A stretch of 64,000 nucleotides of DNA from Massilia sp. IC2-278 (GTDB lineage Bacteria > Pseudomonadota > Gammaproteobacteria > Burkholderiales > Burkholderiaceae_D). Below are positions 51,000 through 60,126 of the stretch, in pieces. The notes under the pieces are model-generated. The model made no database searches. It was not told where the DNA came from and worked only from the letters and a program-made list of their open reading frames with translations. The position numbers were made by a program, and so were the translations under genes. The stretch covers positions 1 to 64,000 of the forward strand of contig NZ_JAJFES010000007.1 in the NCBI RefSeq assembly GCF_020708045.1. The letters are read 5' to 3'. How positions within the stretch are numbered: position 1 is the first letter of the stretch; each line of letters opens with the position of its first letter.

Positions 51000-51196
51000 G
51001 TAGGGTGGACACCTGTGTCCACGCGGTCGTACCTTCGCGCTCCCTACCGCTTCGCGAAGCGCTTCGACTCTCTGCCGTTCTACAGCGTGGACTCGGGAGT
51101 CCACCCTACCAACCCCGTCGAAACCGTAGGGTGGGTTCTCGAACCCACCGGGCGTATTCTCGGTTCACACATGGTGGGTTCAAGAACCCACCCTAC
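51000..51196. repeat. Cluster of four REP-like elements, copies 6a-6d
   Basis: 6a (51000-51034) starts GTAGGGTGGACACCTGTGT. 6b (51082-51109) is inverted and ends GGAGTCCACCCTACC. 6c (51126-51154) is GTAGGGTGGGTTCTCGAACC. 6d (51171-51196) is inverted with GGGTTCAAGAACCC. So there are two inverted pairs side by side, 6a/6b with stem ACAC or ACTC and 6c/6d with stem GTTC/GAAC: each pair keeps its own inner stem. 6d supplies the stop codon of the next minus-strand gene. Confidence 0.8.
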
Positions 51197-51732
51197 GCGC
51201 GTTTGAACAGGCCAGGATACAGCTCGACCAGGCCGTCGTCATCGACCCGCAGGTCCGCCCTGAAATCGCTGCCCAGGCTCTCGAAGCGATACGCATTCAT
51301 CCCCAGCCGCGTGTACGCCTGCGGCGCCCTCTCCACTTTCAGCTCGGGAATCCACACCCAGGCCACGTCGATGACCTGCCGCTCGCCGAGCGAGTCGCCC
51401 AGGCGGCGGACCGGTAGCGTGTTGGTAAAGCAGCTGGCCGTCAGGTCGATGTCGATGCAGCCGGCCAGCGCCTCGATGACCGCGCCATCCCCGCCGCGCC
51501 ACTGCCCGTCGCCATCGGCAAACAATTCCAGGTGCCCGCCGCCGGCCACATCGACGATGGCATGCCGCACGCGCCAGGCAGCGTCGCAGGCGATGCGGTA
51601 GCTGGCGCCGTAGTCTTCGCCGTAGCGCCCGCCGATCACCACGCCCTGCGCGATCACGCCTTCGTTCGTCTGTCGGAGTACCAGGTGTTCGAGACCGGAG
51701 CCGGTCTCGGGAATCCAACGATAGCTTTTCAT
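51193..51732 (-). CDS. Putative glycolipid-binding protein (DUF1089)
   Basis: 179 residues, no signal peptide. The N-terminus YRWIPETGSGLEHLVLR, the central YGASYRIACDAAWRVR and WVWIPELKVERAPQAYTRLG match the PF06475 (DUF1089) putative glycolipid-binding family. The fold is a beta-barrel; the role is unknown. Its TAG stop (51195-51193) lies within the last REP-like element (CCACCCTACGCG), so the C-terminus FKRA* is set by the repeat. Confidence 0.78.
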   Translation of the reverse strand: MKSYRWIPETGSGLEHLVLRQTNEGVIAQGVVIGGRYGEDYGASYRIACDAAWRVRHAIVDVAGGGHLELFADGDGQWRGGDGAVIEALAGCIDIDLTASCFTNTLPVRRLGDSLGERQVIDVAWVWIPELKVERAPQAYTRLGMNAYRFESLGSDFRADLRVDDDGLVELYPGLFKRA

Positions 51733-51776
51733 GGCAAGCCCCTCGCATCAAGTGCGGCCGGGCCTGCCTCAATGCG

Positions 51777-52604
51777 TCAGCGCCCGGTCAGGAAGAGCAC
51801 AATGATAACGCCAAGTCCAATCAACAGCACCTGCGGCACCGATTCCTTGACGGTTGCGCGGCGCTGCATCTGCGGCATCAGGTCGCTCACGGCAATGTAG
51901 ATGAAGCCCGACGAAGCGAACACCAGCACATACGGAATCAGCCCGCTGGCGCGGTCGAGCGTGAAGTAGCCGAGCAGGCCGCCGGCCACGGCGAGCAGGC
52001 TGCACAGGAGATTGAACACATACGCACGCATGCGCGAGAAGCCGGCATTGAGCAGCACGATGAAGTCGCCGATCTCGGTCGGGATCTCGTGCGCGACGAT
52101 CGCCAGCGCGGTGACGATGCCCAGCTCCGGATTGGCCAGGAAGGCGGCCGCGATCAGGATGCCGTCGGTGAAGTTGTGCATGCCGTCGCCGATCAGGATC
52201 ATCCAGCCCGACTTGCCGGCCTCCCTGGCGTCGTGGCCGTGCGCGTGGTGGTGGCCGTCGCCCTCGTGGTGGTGCGAGTGGCGCAGCAGCGCCAGCTTTT
52301 CCAGCATGAAGAAGGTGAGCAAGCCCGCCAGCAGGGTCGCGAACAGCTTCTGCGGACTCGCGTCGGAATCGAAGGCTTCCGGCAAGGCATGCAGCAGCGA
52401 CGTCGACAGCATGATGCCGACGGACAGGCTCACCAGCCGCTCCACCATTTTGGAGAGCAGCGTGAAGGAGAACAAAGCCGCGGCCGAGATGCTGACGACG
52501 CCGGCGATCAGGGTCGCCAGCAGGATGTGGATGAGAATCGGGTCGATTTGAAGCCTCTTGTTCTGGACGTGCTGCGCGTAGCAAACCGGACATTGTACCC
52601 GCAC
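51777..52604 (-). CDS. ZIP-family zinc/metal transporter
   Basis: About 275 residues with eight predicted helices, a histidine-rich cytoplasmic loop (HSHHHEGDGHHHAHGHD) and the metal-site motifs HNFTDGILIA in helix 4 and HEIPTEIGDF in helix 5, as in ZIP proteins. It should import zinc or another divalent metal. The start is uncertain: the only canonical codon is GTG 52604, but a TACAAT -10-like box overlaps it (52592-52597), so the transcript may begin downstream and translation may start at a non-AUG codon near 52547 with an AAGAGG before it. Confidence 0.85.
   Translation of the reverse strand: MRVQCPVCYAQHVQNKRLQIDPILIHILLATLIAGVVSISAAALFSFTLLSKMVERLVSLSVGIMLSTSLLHALPEAFDSDASPQKLFATLLAGLLTFFMLEKLALLRHSHHHEGDGHHHAHGHDAREAGKSGWMILIGDGMHNFTDGILIAAAFLANPELGIVTALAIVAHEIPTEIGDFIVLLNAGFSRMRAYVFNLLCSLLAVAGGLLGYFTLDRASGLIPYVLVFASSGFIYIAVSDLMPQMQRRATVKESVPQVLLIGLGVIIVLFLTGR
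52592..52597 (-). promoter_or_regulatory. Candidate -10 box (TACAAT) overlapping the start of the ZIP transporter gene
   Basis: On the minus strand GGGTACAATGTCC contains an extended -10-like box directly at the GTG that would otherwise start the ZIP gene. A matching -35 is not obvious upstream in the G/C-rich DNA, so this is a hint rather than a mapped promoter. Confidence 0.3.
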
Positions 52605-52635
52605 AGGCCGCTACGCGCCTTTCCGACGCCCGAAC

Positions 52636-53520
52636 TCAGGCCACGCCGTGCTTGGCAAACCAGTTCAGCGCGCGCTTCCAGCCATCCTTGGCATCGGCTT
52701 CGTTGTAGCTCGGGCGGTAATCCGCATGGAAGGCGTGGCCCGAATTCTGGAACACGACGATCTCGGAGCGGCTGTTGCCCTTGGCCAGTTCGGTCTTCAT
52801 GCGCTCGACCGATTCCAGCGGAATGCCGGTGTCCTTGCCGCCGTACAGGCCCAGCACCGGCACCTTCAGGCCTTGCGCCACGTCGACCGGGTGCTTCGGC
52901 GAATTGGCGGTGGCGTCGCCCGTCAGGCGGCCATACCAGGCCACACCGGCCTTGACCTTCGGGTTGTGCGCCGCGTACAGCCAGGTGATGCGGCCGCCCC
53001 AGCAGAAACCCGTGATGCCCAGGCGCTCGATGTCGCCGCCGCGCTGCCTGGCCCAGTTGACCACCGTGTCGAGGTCGGACATGACCTGGGCGTCCGGTGT
53101 TTTCGAGATGATGTCCTTCATCAGGTCGGCGATATTCGCGACCTTGGTCGGGTCGCCCTGGCGTACGAACAGGTCCGGCGCGATGGCCAGGTAGCCGGCT
53201 TTGGCGAAGCGGCGCGCCACGTCCTTGATGTGCTCGTGCACGCCGAAGATTTCCGAGATCACCAGCACCACCGGCAGGTTCGAGCGGCCTTCCGGCTGGG
53301 CGCGGTAGACCGGCACGTCCTGGCCGTTGATGACGATGATGTGGTCGCCGGCGGACAGGCCGCTCGTATCGGTCTGGATCATGGATTGCGCCATGACCGG
53401 CAGGGTGGCGGCGGCGAAACCGCTGCCGACGGCTGCCTTCAGGAACACGCGGCGGTCGACGCCGTCTTCGAACGCGGTCTTGGCAACCAGGCTGTCGCCG
53501 TCTTGTACGAGGTCCTTCAT
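52636..53520 (-). CDS. Exported dienelactone-hydrolase-family enzyme
   Basis: 294 residues from ATG 53520 (AAGGGG six bases upstream). The N-terminus has a twin-arginine-type signal (DRRVFLKAAVGSGFAAATLP), so export is probably by Tat. Catalytic triad: Cys in TGFCWGGR, Asp in GGKDTGIP, His in SGHAFHADYRP, as in carboxymethylenebutenolidase (dienelactone hydrolase) of the aromatic ring-cleavage pathways. Residues before the signal are long (about 20), within normal Tat limits. The gene is followed by the ZIP gene on the same strand about 30 bases on. Confidence 0.85.
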   Translation of the reverse strand: MKDLVQDGDSLVAKTAFEDGVDRRVFLKAAVGSGFAAATLPVMAQSMIQTDTSGLSAGDHIIVINGQDVPVYRAQPEGRSNLPVVLVISEIFGVHEHIKDVARRFAKAGYLAIAPDLFVRQGDPTKVANIADLMKDIISKTPDAQVMSDLDTVVNWARQRGGDIERLGITGFCWGGRITWLYAAHNPKVKAGVAWYGRLTGDATANSPKHPVDVAQGLKVPVLGLYGGKDTGIPLESVERMKTELAKGNSRSEIVVFQNSGHAFHADYRPSYNEADAKDGWKRALNWFAKHGVA

Positions 53521-53629
53521 GTGCATCCCCTTCGGTCATGAGTTGTAAGGCTGACTATCTTACAGTGACATGGATGCGCGTGCATGCCCGAGCGTGCTCG
53601 TGTCCGGAAGAGCGTCCCGGGCAGCTCTC

Positions 53630-54328
53630 CTACCGGATCTCGTCGCGCAGGGCGCGGCCGATGTCGGTCATGACCCCGTGCGCGCACACCTCGGTCAGCC
53701 CGCCGGCGATCCGGTGCGCCACGCCGCCCGCTTCCGCCGTGACGATGAAGCCGACCCGCGCCGCGACCCGCCGCTTGTGGTTGGCCAGCATGGCCACCGA
53801 ATTCGTCATCGCATTCGCCGCTGCCGCCGCGCCCACGACCATCGGGCTGCCGGCGGCCACGTAGCCGGTGAGCGGAATGTCGAGCGTGTTGTCGAAGGCA
53901 TTCTTGATCACCAGGCGATGGATGTCTTCATGGCGCAGGAACTGCTTCGTCTGCAGCACCGTGATGCCTTCGGCATTCACCAGCAGCCCGGTGTCGTAGG
54001 CATGCCGCCCTTCGGCGCCCTTGCGCAGGATCCAGCGGCTGAGCCAGCGGTAGCACAGGAACCAGGCATAGAAGAACAGCCCGGCCATGACCAGCGTGAG
54101 CAGGCCGCCGATCAGCTTGACGAAGCCCTCGCCGAACATGGACAGCAGGCCGAGAACGACCGAACCGAAGATGCCGCCGACGATGGCCACCGCGGCGTAT
54201 GCGGGAAACGCGGCCAGGAACAGGCGCGCGAAGGAAAAGCCCGCGTCCGGGGACGTGGCCGGCACGATGCGGAAGGTCACGCCGTCGGGGCCGACGGTCT
54301 TGGTATACGAAGCGTCGATCTTGGCCAT
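53630..54328 (-). CDS. Hypothetical membrane protein, 232 aa
   Basis: Three or four hydrophobic helices in the first half (FLAAFPAYAAVAIVGGIF, LIGGLLTLVMAGLFFYAW) followed by a soluble Ala/Gly-rich C-terminal part of about 110 residues. An aromatic/positive cluster (YRWLSRWILRKGAEGRHAY) sits between. The soluble part contains a helical NAMTNSVAMLANHKRR stretch. No known domain. It probably shares an operon with the lipoprotein gene upstream, 30 bases away on the same strand. Confidence 0.6.
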   Translation of the reverse strand: MAKIDASYTKTVGPDGVTFRIVPATSPDAGFSFARLFLAAFPAYAAVAIVGGIFGSVVLGLLSMFGEGFVKLIGGLLTLVMAGLFFYAWFLCYRWLSRWILRKGAEGRHAYDTGLLVNAEGITVLQTKQFLRHEDIHRLVIKNAFDNTLDIPLTGYVAAGSPMVVGAAAAANAMTNSVAMLANHKRRVAARVGFIVTAEAGGVAHRIAGGLTEVCAHGVMTDIGRALRDEIR

Positions 54329-54358
54329 GGTCGCTCTTGGGTTAATGGACAGAGGACA

Positions 54359-54661
54359 TCACGCCTTCGGCGTGCAGCTTGGCGGATTGACGAGGCCGGC
54401 GCTGAGCAGGTTGCCGCCGTTCAAGGTGCAGGCAAACTCCTTCTTGTTGTTAGTGCGCACGGTGACATAGGTATTGGTGCCATCGGTACGGCGGTTGACC
54501 AGGGTCAGCGATGCGGGATCGTGGCCGAGGGTGCCCGCCACCTTGGACTTGATCGATTCGTCGGACAGGAAGTTGGTCTTCTCGGCCACGGTCGAGCAGC
54601 CCGCGAGCGTGATGGACAGGACGGCGCACGCGGCGGCAAGCGGGAAGGTAGGCAAACGCAT
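54359..54661 (-). CDS. Small lipoprotein, 100 aa
   Basis: Signal peptide with lipobox LAGC (cysteine 22), so a lipoprotein. The mature part has STVAEKTNFLSDESIKSKVAG and NTYVTVRTNNKKEFACTLNGG, the latter resembling short DUF-type lipoproteins, and two further cysteines that may pair. It is transcribed with the downstream membrane protein. Function unknown. Confidence 0.7.
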   Translation of the reverse strand: MRLPTFPLAAACAVLSITLAGCSTVAEKTNFLSDESIKSKVAGTLGHDPASLTLVNRRTDGTNTYVTVRTNNKKEFACTLNGGNLLSAGLVNPPSCTPKA

Positions 54662-54890
54662 TCAGGACTCCATGGTCGAGGTAAGGAAGAAAGAAGCGCT
54701 CATTATTCGTTACCACGAATACAAGTTCCATAGACCGAATGTCCTATCGACAAAACTCGAAACAGTGCACTCAGGTGGCCGTTTTACCAGGAAGCTTGCG
54801 CCTCGCTAGGAGGGACCAGGGAGCCCTCGTCTATAGTCGGCGAGCTCTCGCGCCCGCCTGGCGCGCCCCTTCCCAACAGGAGAATTCCAC

Positions 54891-55475
54891 ATGAAAAGTC
54901 TTGCTCGCCTCGCCGGCGTCGCCGCCGTCCTTGCCTCGGTCCTGGCCCAGCCCGCACTCGCGCAAACCGGCGCCAGCGGCACCATCAGCCTGGATGGCTA
55001 CGAACTGGTCGACCTCGACGAATTCGACGATGTCACGCCCTGGCTGACCTGGGAGAACGGCGTCGGCGGCGCCATGCAGGCCAGCGCCGGCGCCGGCATC
55101 TGGGGCACGGCGGACTATGCCTGGGACCGTGCGCGCTTCCACTTCATCCTGTCGCCGAACACGGGCGTGACCTTCTTCGCCAACGCGCACCTGGCCACCT
55201 TTGGCGCGGGCACGCGTGCGGCGGCAGAGCTGCTGGTCACGGTGGGCAGCGAAGCCGGGCGCCCGGACGAAGCCTGGGTGTGGGAAGGCGACAGTGCCGA
55301 GGCGCGGCTCGCCAGCTCGGCCGGCAGCTTCGGGCCGGGGGCAATGCAGGGCTGGGTCGAGATCGCCGCGTCGGGCAACGGCGTGGTGTCGGCGGTGCCG
55401 GAGCCGGCAACGTCGGTCATGCTGCTCGGCGGCGCCGCTGTCCTGATGGTCGCGGGACGGCGCCGTCGTTATTGA
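54891..55475 (+). CDS. PEP-CTERM-anchored exported protein
   Basis: 194 residues with a signal peptide (RLAGVAAVLASVLAQPALAQ), a beta-rich middle (AWDRARFHFILSPNTGVTFFANAH) and a C-terminal PEP-CTERM sorting signal: VPEPATSVMLLGGAAVLMVAGRRRR (proline-glutamate-proline, hydrophobic helix, arginine tail). Such proteins are processed by exosortase at the inner membrane and displayed or secreted with exopolysaccharide. No exosortase gene is adjacent. This sorting signal is a strong hint for the organism group. Confidence 0.88.
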   Translation: MKSLARLAGVAAVLASVLAQPALAQTGASGTISLDGYELVDLDEFDDVTPWLTWENGVGGAMQASAGAGIWGTADYAWDRARFHFILSPNTGVTFFANAHLATFGAGTRAAAELLVTVGSEAGRPDEAWVWEGDSAEARLASSAGSFGPGAMQGWVEIAASGNGVVSAVPEPATSVMLLGGAAVLMVAGRRRRY

Positions 55476-55530
55476 TGCCTGCGCGGAGGCGTGGCGATGG
55501 TGGCGGTGTTAGCGGCGAGATTGCCAACAC

Positions 55531-55566
55531 CTAGGGTGGACGGGTCTTCCGTCCACGCGTGCTACG
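55531..55566. repeat. REP-like hairpin, copy 7
   Basis: CTAGGGTGGACGGGTCTTCC followed by GTCCACGCGTGCTACG. Inner stem GGACGG/CCGTCC, CTAG replaces GTAG at the foot. It lies in the convergent gap between the PEP-CTERM gene and polA. Confidence 0.7.
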
Positions 55567-55629
55567 CTCCGCCAGCAAACGGACAAAGGCCCTGGCGGCC
55601 TGACAGGCGCAAGCGCAGTGCGCGCAAGC

Positions 55630-58377
55630 TCAGTGAGCTTCCTCCCAGTTGCTGCCGACACCAGTCTCGGCCACCAGCGGCACCTTCAACTGCGCCACGC
55701 CCGCCATCAGCTCCGGCAGCTTCTGCTTGACCAGCTCCAGCTCGCCTTCCGGCACCTCGAGCACCAGTTCATCGTGCACCTGCATGACCATGCGCGTGCC
55801 CAATTTCTCGGCTTCCAGCCAGCCCTGCACCGCGATCATCGCCAGCTTGATGAGGTCGGCCGCCGTGCCCTGCATCGGCGCATTGATCGCCGCGCGTTCG
55901 GCGCCAGCCCGGCGCGGACCGTTCGGCGAATTAATCTCCGGCAGCCACAAACGGCGGCCGAACACGGTCTCCACGTAGCCGCGCGACTTGGCAGCCAGGC
56001 GCGTTTCGTCCATGTACTGCTTCACGCCCGAGAAGCGCGCGAAGTAGCGGTCGATGTAATTGGCCGCCGCCGAGCGCTCGATCTGCAGGTTCGCGGCCAG
56101 CCCGAAGGCGCTCATGCCGTAGATCAGGCCGAAGTTGATGACCTTGGCGTAGCGGCGCTGCTCGGACTGCACCTCTTCCGGCGGAATGCCGAAGATCTCG
56201 GCCGCCGTGGCGCGGTGGATGTCCTCGCCTTCGGCAAACGCACGCAGCATCGCTTCGTCGCCCGAAATATGGGCCATGATGCGCAGTTCGATCTGCGAAT
56301 AGTCGGCCGAGACGATCACGCTGCCCGGCGGCGCGACAAACGCCTCGCGGATGCGGCGCCCCTCAGCGGTGCGCACCGGAATGTTCTGCAGATTCGGATC
56401 GTTCGAGGCCAGGCGCCCGGTAATCGCCACCGCCTGCGCATAATTCGTATGCACGCGGCCGGTGGACTGGTTGACCATCTTCGGCAGCTTGTCGGTATAG
56501 GTCGACTTCAGCTTGGCCATGCCGCGGTGTTCCAGCAGCACCTTCGGCAGCGGGTAATCCTCGGCCAGCTTTTGCAGCACCTCTTCGTCGGTCGACGGCG
56601 CGCCGGTGGCGGTCTTCTTGATGACCGGCAGCTGCAGCTTGCCAAAGAAGATTTCGCCGATCTGTTTCGGCGAGCCGAGGTTGAACGGCCCCTCGGCCAA
56701 TTCATAGGCCTGCTGCTCCAGCTCCATCAGGCGGGCGCCGAGTTCGCGCGACTGTTTATCAAGCTTTTCGACGTCGATCAGCACGCCGTTGCGCTCGATC
56801 TTTTGCAGCACGATCTGGGTCGGCAGCTCGATCTTTTCGTAGATATAGGTCAGGCCAGCATTTTCCTGCACGTGCGGCAGCATGGTCTGGTGCAGGCGCA
56901 GAGTGATGTCGGAATCCTCGGCCGCGTATTCCTTGGCGCGCTCGAGTTCCACCTGGTCGAAGCAGATCATGTTGGCGCCCTTGCCGCACACGTCCACGAA
57001 GGGAATCGTGGTGTAGCCGAGGTGGCGCATCGCCATGGTGTCCATGTCGTGCGGCTTGTGCGATTCGAACACATACGACTGCAGCAGCGTGTCGTGGACG
57101 ATGCCCTGCAGCGTGATCCCATGGTTATTAAAGATGTGCATGTCGTACTTCAGGTTCTGGCCCAGCTTGGGCTTGGCGGGATTTTCCAGCCAGGAGCGCA
57201 TGCGTTCCAGCACCTCTTCGCGCGGCAATTGCTCGGGCACGCCGGCATAGCGGTGCGCCAGCGGGATGTAGGCGCCCTTGCCCGCTTCCACCGACAGCGA
57301 AATGCCGACCATCTGCGCCGTCATCGGTTCCAGCGAGGTAGTTTCGGTATCGACCGAAGTCAACTCGGCCGCATCCACCAGGGCCAGCCATTTATCGAGC
57401 TGCTCCCAGGTGGTGACGAGTTCGTACTCGCCCTTGATGATCGGCATGCCCGGCAGGGTGTCTTGCGCGCCTTCCGGCGAGTTCAGGCCAGGGGCGGCCG
57501 GCGCACCCACGCCGGGGCCTTGCGACAGTTCGCGCAGCATGGTCTTGAAGCCATAGCGCTGGAAGAACTCGCGCAGGGCGTCCTTGTCTTCCGGACGGCC
57601 GACCAGGCTTTCCTCGATCGACACCACGTGGTTCACCAGGTCGCAGTCGGTTTTGACGGTGATCAGTTCGCGGCCCTTGGGCAGCCATTCCAGTGCGGTG
57701 CGCAGGTTTTCGCCCACGGCGCCGCCGATGCTGTGCGCGTTCTCCATCACGCCGTCGAGCGAGCCGTGCAGGGCCAGCCATTTCAGCGCCGTCTTCGGGC
57801 CGCACTTGTTCACGCCGGGCACGTTGTCGACGGTGTCGCCGATCAGGGTCAGGTAGTCGATGATGCGGTTCGGCGCCACGCCGAACTTGGCGAGCACGCC
57901 GGCTTCGTCGAGCTTTTCGTTGCTCATCGTATTGATGAGCATGACCTTGTCGTTGACCAGTTGCGCCAGGTCCTTGTCGCCGGTGGAAACAATGGTGTTC
58001 ATGCCCTTGGCGGCGGCCTGCACGGCCAGGGTGCCGATCACATCGTCGGCTTCCACGCCTTCGACCATCAGGATCGGCCAGCCGAGGTGGCGCACCGCTT
58101 CGTGAATGGGAGCGATCTGCTTGCCCAGGTCTTCCGGCATCGAGGCGCGCGTCGCTTTGTACTCTGGGTACATGTCGTCGCGGAAGGTCTTGCCTTTGGC
58201 ATCGAACACGCAGGCAATGTAGGCGGCCGGATAGTCGGCACGCAGGCGGCGCAGCATGTTGACCATGCCGTGCATGGCGCCGGTCGGAAAACCGTCGGGG
58301 CTGCGCAGGTCGGGCAAGGCGTGGTAGGCGCGGTAGAGGTAGCTGGAACCGTCAACCAGGAGCAGGGTATTTTGCAT
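55630..58377 (-). CDS. polA: DNA polymerase I
   Basis: 915 residues with all three domains: 5'-3' flap exonuclease (MQNTLLLVDGSSYLYRAYHA, GDTVDNVPGV), 3'-5' proofreading domain with catalytic acidic residues (SVDTETTSLEPM) and polymerase (SADYSQIELRIMAHIS as motif A, QVHDELVLEVPE as motif C, RRYAKVINFGLIYGMS as O helix). Presence of the DxE in the proofreading site indicates an active exonuclease. It fills Okazaki gaps and acts in repair. The gene is on the minus strand, flanked by a REP hairpin downstream; the DUF2782 gene is divergent. Confidence 0.98.
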   Translation of the reverse strand: MQNTLLLVDGSSYLYRAYHALPDLRSPDGFPTGAMHGMVNMLRRLRADYPAAYIACVFDAKGKTFRDDMYPEYKATRASMPEDLGKQIAPIHEAVRHLGWPILMVEGVEADDVIGTLAVQAAAKGMNTIVSTGDKDLAQLVNDKVMLINTMSNEKLDEAGVLAKFGVAPNRIIDYLTLIGDTVDNVPGVNKCGPKTALKWLALHGSLDGVMENAHSIGGAVGENLRTALEWLPKGRELITVKTDCDLVNHVVSIEESLVGRPEDKDALREFFQRYGFKTMLRELSQGPGVGAPAAPGLNSPEGAQDTLPGMPIIKGEYELVTTWEQLDKWLALVDAAELTSVDTETTSLEPMTAQMVGISLSVEAGKGAYIPLAHRYAGVPEQLPREEVLERMRSWLENPAKPKLGQNLKYDMHIFNNHGITLQGIVHDTLLQSYVFESHKPHDMDTMAMRHLGYTTIPFVDVCGKGANMICFDQVELERAKEYAAEDSDITLRLHQTMLPHVQENAGLTYIYEKIELPTQIVLQKIERNGVLIDVEKLDKQSRELGARLMELEQQAYELAEGPFNLGSPKQIGEIFFGKLQLPVIKKTATGAPSTDEEVLQKLAEDYPLPKVLLEHRGMAKLKSTYTDKLPKMVNQSTGRVHTNYAQAVAITGRLASNDPNLQNIPVRTAEGRRIREAFVAPPGSVIVSADYSQIELRIMAHISGDEAMLRAFAEGEDIHRATAAEIFGIPPEEVQSEQRRYAKVINFGLIYGMSAFGLAANLQIERSAAANYIDRYFARFSGVKQYMDETRLAAKSRGYVETVFGRRLWLPEINSPNGPRRAGAERAAINAPMQGTAADLIKLAMIAVQGWLEAEKLGTRMVMQVHDELVLEVPEGELELVKQKLPELMAGVAQLKVPLVAETGVGSNWEEAH

Positions 58378-58566
58378 AGGAAATTTGGTGAAGCCGGCCG
58401 GGGGCCAAAGTGGGAGCCATTATCGCAGAATCCGCCATGAAGAAAGCACAACGCTGCCGTGACTGTTCCTTCTATATGGGGACACATCCGTGGAACACAC
58501 GGCACACTTTTCACAGGGAACGGTATCTGTTTGTTACAATGGTCCAAACGATACAAGGTGATCATC

Positions 58567-59097
58567 ATGTCGCGCACAATTACCCGCTTTGCCAGTCTGT
58601 CCCTCGCCCTGCTTGCCTACACCGGCACCGCCGTGGCGCAACAGGCCGCCGCTGGTCAAACTGCGGGGCAAACGGCACAACCGCCGGTTACCGAACGCAT
58701 CGAGCCGGGCAGCGATGTGCCGGCCACGACCATCGAACCGCGCCGCGGCACCCAGATTACTGAAAAGCGCGGCAACGACGGCAACGTCACCGAGATCGAA
58801 GTGCAAAGCGGCCGCAGCAATTACATCCTGCGTCCGAACACCGCGCCCGGCAATGCCCAGCCCGGCGACGCCCAGAGCAGCGGCTTCCGCGCGCCGCAAT
58901 GGAAAGTCATGGAATTCGACCTCAACGCCAAGAAAAAGGCGGCTGGCGCGGAGGCTGCCGAGGCCGCCGCGAACGACGCCACCCCGGCAAAGCCGGCCAG
59001 CGGCGCACCTGCCGGCAAGGTGCCGGCAGCAACGGTGCCAATGACCAGGCCGGCCGACATTCCGCCGCCGCCACCGCTGCCTGCCAACGGCCGCTGA
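58567..59097 (+). CDS. DUF2782-like exported protein
   Basis: 176 residues. Signal peptide (FASLSLALLAYTGTAVAQQ), then a Gln/Thr/Ala-rich linker, then ITEKRGNDGNVTEIEVQSGRSNYILRPN, which fits the DUF2782 pattern seen in proteins encoded between polA and thrB in related bacteria. The C-terminal third is Ala/Pro-rich and ends in a PPPPPLPANGR run. Probable periplasmic protein; role unknown. ATG 58567 is the first giving a signal peptide. Divergent from polA, upstream of thrB by 66 bases. Confidence 0.72.
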   Translation: MSRTITRFASLSLALLAYTGTAVAQQAAAGQTAGQTAQPPVTERIEPGSDVPATTIEPRRGTQITEKRGNDGNVTEIEVQSGRSNYILRPNTAPGNAQPGDAQSSGFRAPQWKVMEFDLNAKKKAAGAEAAEAAANDATPAKPASGAPAGKVPAATVPMTRPADIPPPPPLPANGR

Positions 59098-59163
59098 ACC
59101 ACCCACCGCGGGGCGCATGGCGCCTCGCACCCTCCGCATCGACCTTTTCTTGTTGCTCCCACG

Positions 59164-60123
59164 ATGGCAGTTTTCACCGCGGTCACACTGGATGACCTCA
59201 CCCAGTGGATCAAGCAGTTTCCCCTTGGCCAGGCTTTGGCGCTCGACGGCATCGCCTCCGGCATTGAAAACAGCAATTTCTTCCTGACGACCGAGCGCGG
59301 CGACTACGTGCTCACCGTTTTCGAGAACCTGGATTTCGACCAGCTTCCCTTCTACATCCAGCTGATGCGCCACCTGGCCGAGCGCGGCATTCCGGTGCCG
59401 GCGCCGGTGGCGAACGCCGATGGCGAACTGGTGGTGGCCCTGCACGGCAAGCCGGCCGCCATCGTCAGCAAGCTGGCCGGCAGTTCGCAGATGGACCCGC
59501 AGCCCGTGCACTGCGCGGAAGTCGGCGCCATGCTGGCGCGCATGCACCTGGCGGCGCAGGACTTTCCGCTGAGCCAGCCCAACCTGCGCGGCCTGGACTG
59601 GTGGCGCGCCACCGCGCCGGCCGTGCTGCCGCACCTGTCCGCCGACAACGCCCGTCTCTTGCGCGAAGAAATTGCCCTGCAAGAGGAACATGCCGCCAGC
59701 CCGGCCTATGCGCGCCTGCCGCGCGGCCCGGTGCATGCCGACCTGTTCCGCAACAACGTGATGTTCGTCGGCGATAAACTGACCGGCTGCTTCGATTTTT
59801 ATTTTGCCGGCGTCGACACCTGGCTGTTCGACCTGGCCGTCACCGTCAACGACTGGTGCATCAACCTGGGCAGCGGCCGTCTCGACGACGCGCGCGTGCG
59901 CGCCCTGCTCGACGCCTACCGCGCCGTGCGCCCGTTCACCGAAGACGAAGCCGCCGCCTGGCCGCTGCTGCTGCGCGCCGCCGCGCTGCGCTTCTGGCTG
60001 TCGCGCCTGTACGATCTGCACGTGCCGCGCGCCGCCGAGCTGCTGACGCCGCACGACCCTACCCATTTCGAACGCATCTTGCGCGAACGTATTGCCACCC
60101 CGGCGCCGGGATTGGCAGCCTGA
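59164..60123 (+). CDS. thrB: Homoserine kinase (APH-like type)
   Basis: 319 residues of the aminoglycoside-phosphotransferase-like kinase group. ATP/catalytic motifs: [24 protein letters not shown] and [28 protein letters not shown] (HxD...N, then DFY in the DFG position). This is the alternative ThrB typical of beta/gamma-proteobacteria, which phosphorylates homoserine in threonine synthesis. It is followed 3 bases later by the BPSS1780-type gene, so they are co-transcribed. Confidence 0.93.
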   Translation: MAVFTAVTLDDLTQWIKQFPLGQALALDGIASGIENSNFFLTTERGDYVLTVFENLDFDQLPFYIQLMRHLAERGIPVPAPVANADGELVVALHGKPAAIVSKLAGSSQMDPQPVHCAEVGAMLARMHLAAQDFPLSQPNLRGLDWWRATAPAVLPHLSADNARLLREEIALQEEHAASPAYARLPRGPVHADLFRNNVMFVGDKLTGCFDFYFAGVDTWLFDLAVTVNDWCINLGSGRLDDARVRALLDAYRAVRPFTEDEAAAWPLLLRAAALRFWLSRLYDLHVPRAAELLTPHDPTHFERILRERIATPAPGLAA

Positions 60124-60126
60124 ACA

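Noticed and set aside
55618-58440. 940-codon open frame opposite polA
   Set aside because: It is the shadow of polA in a high-GC genome; polA has all three catalytic domains and the shadow has none.
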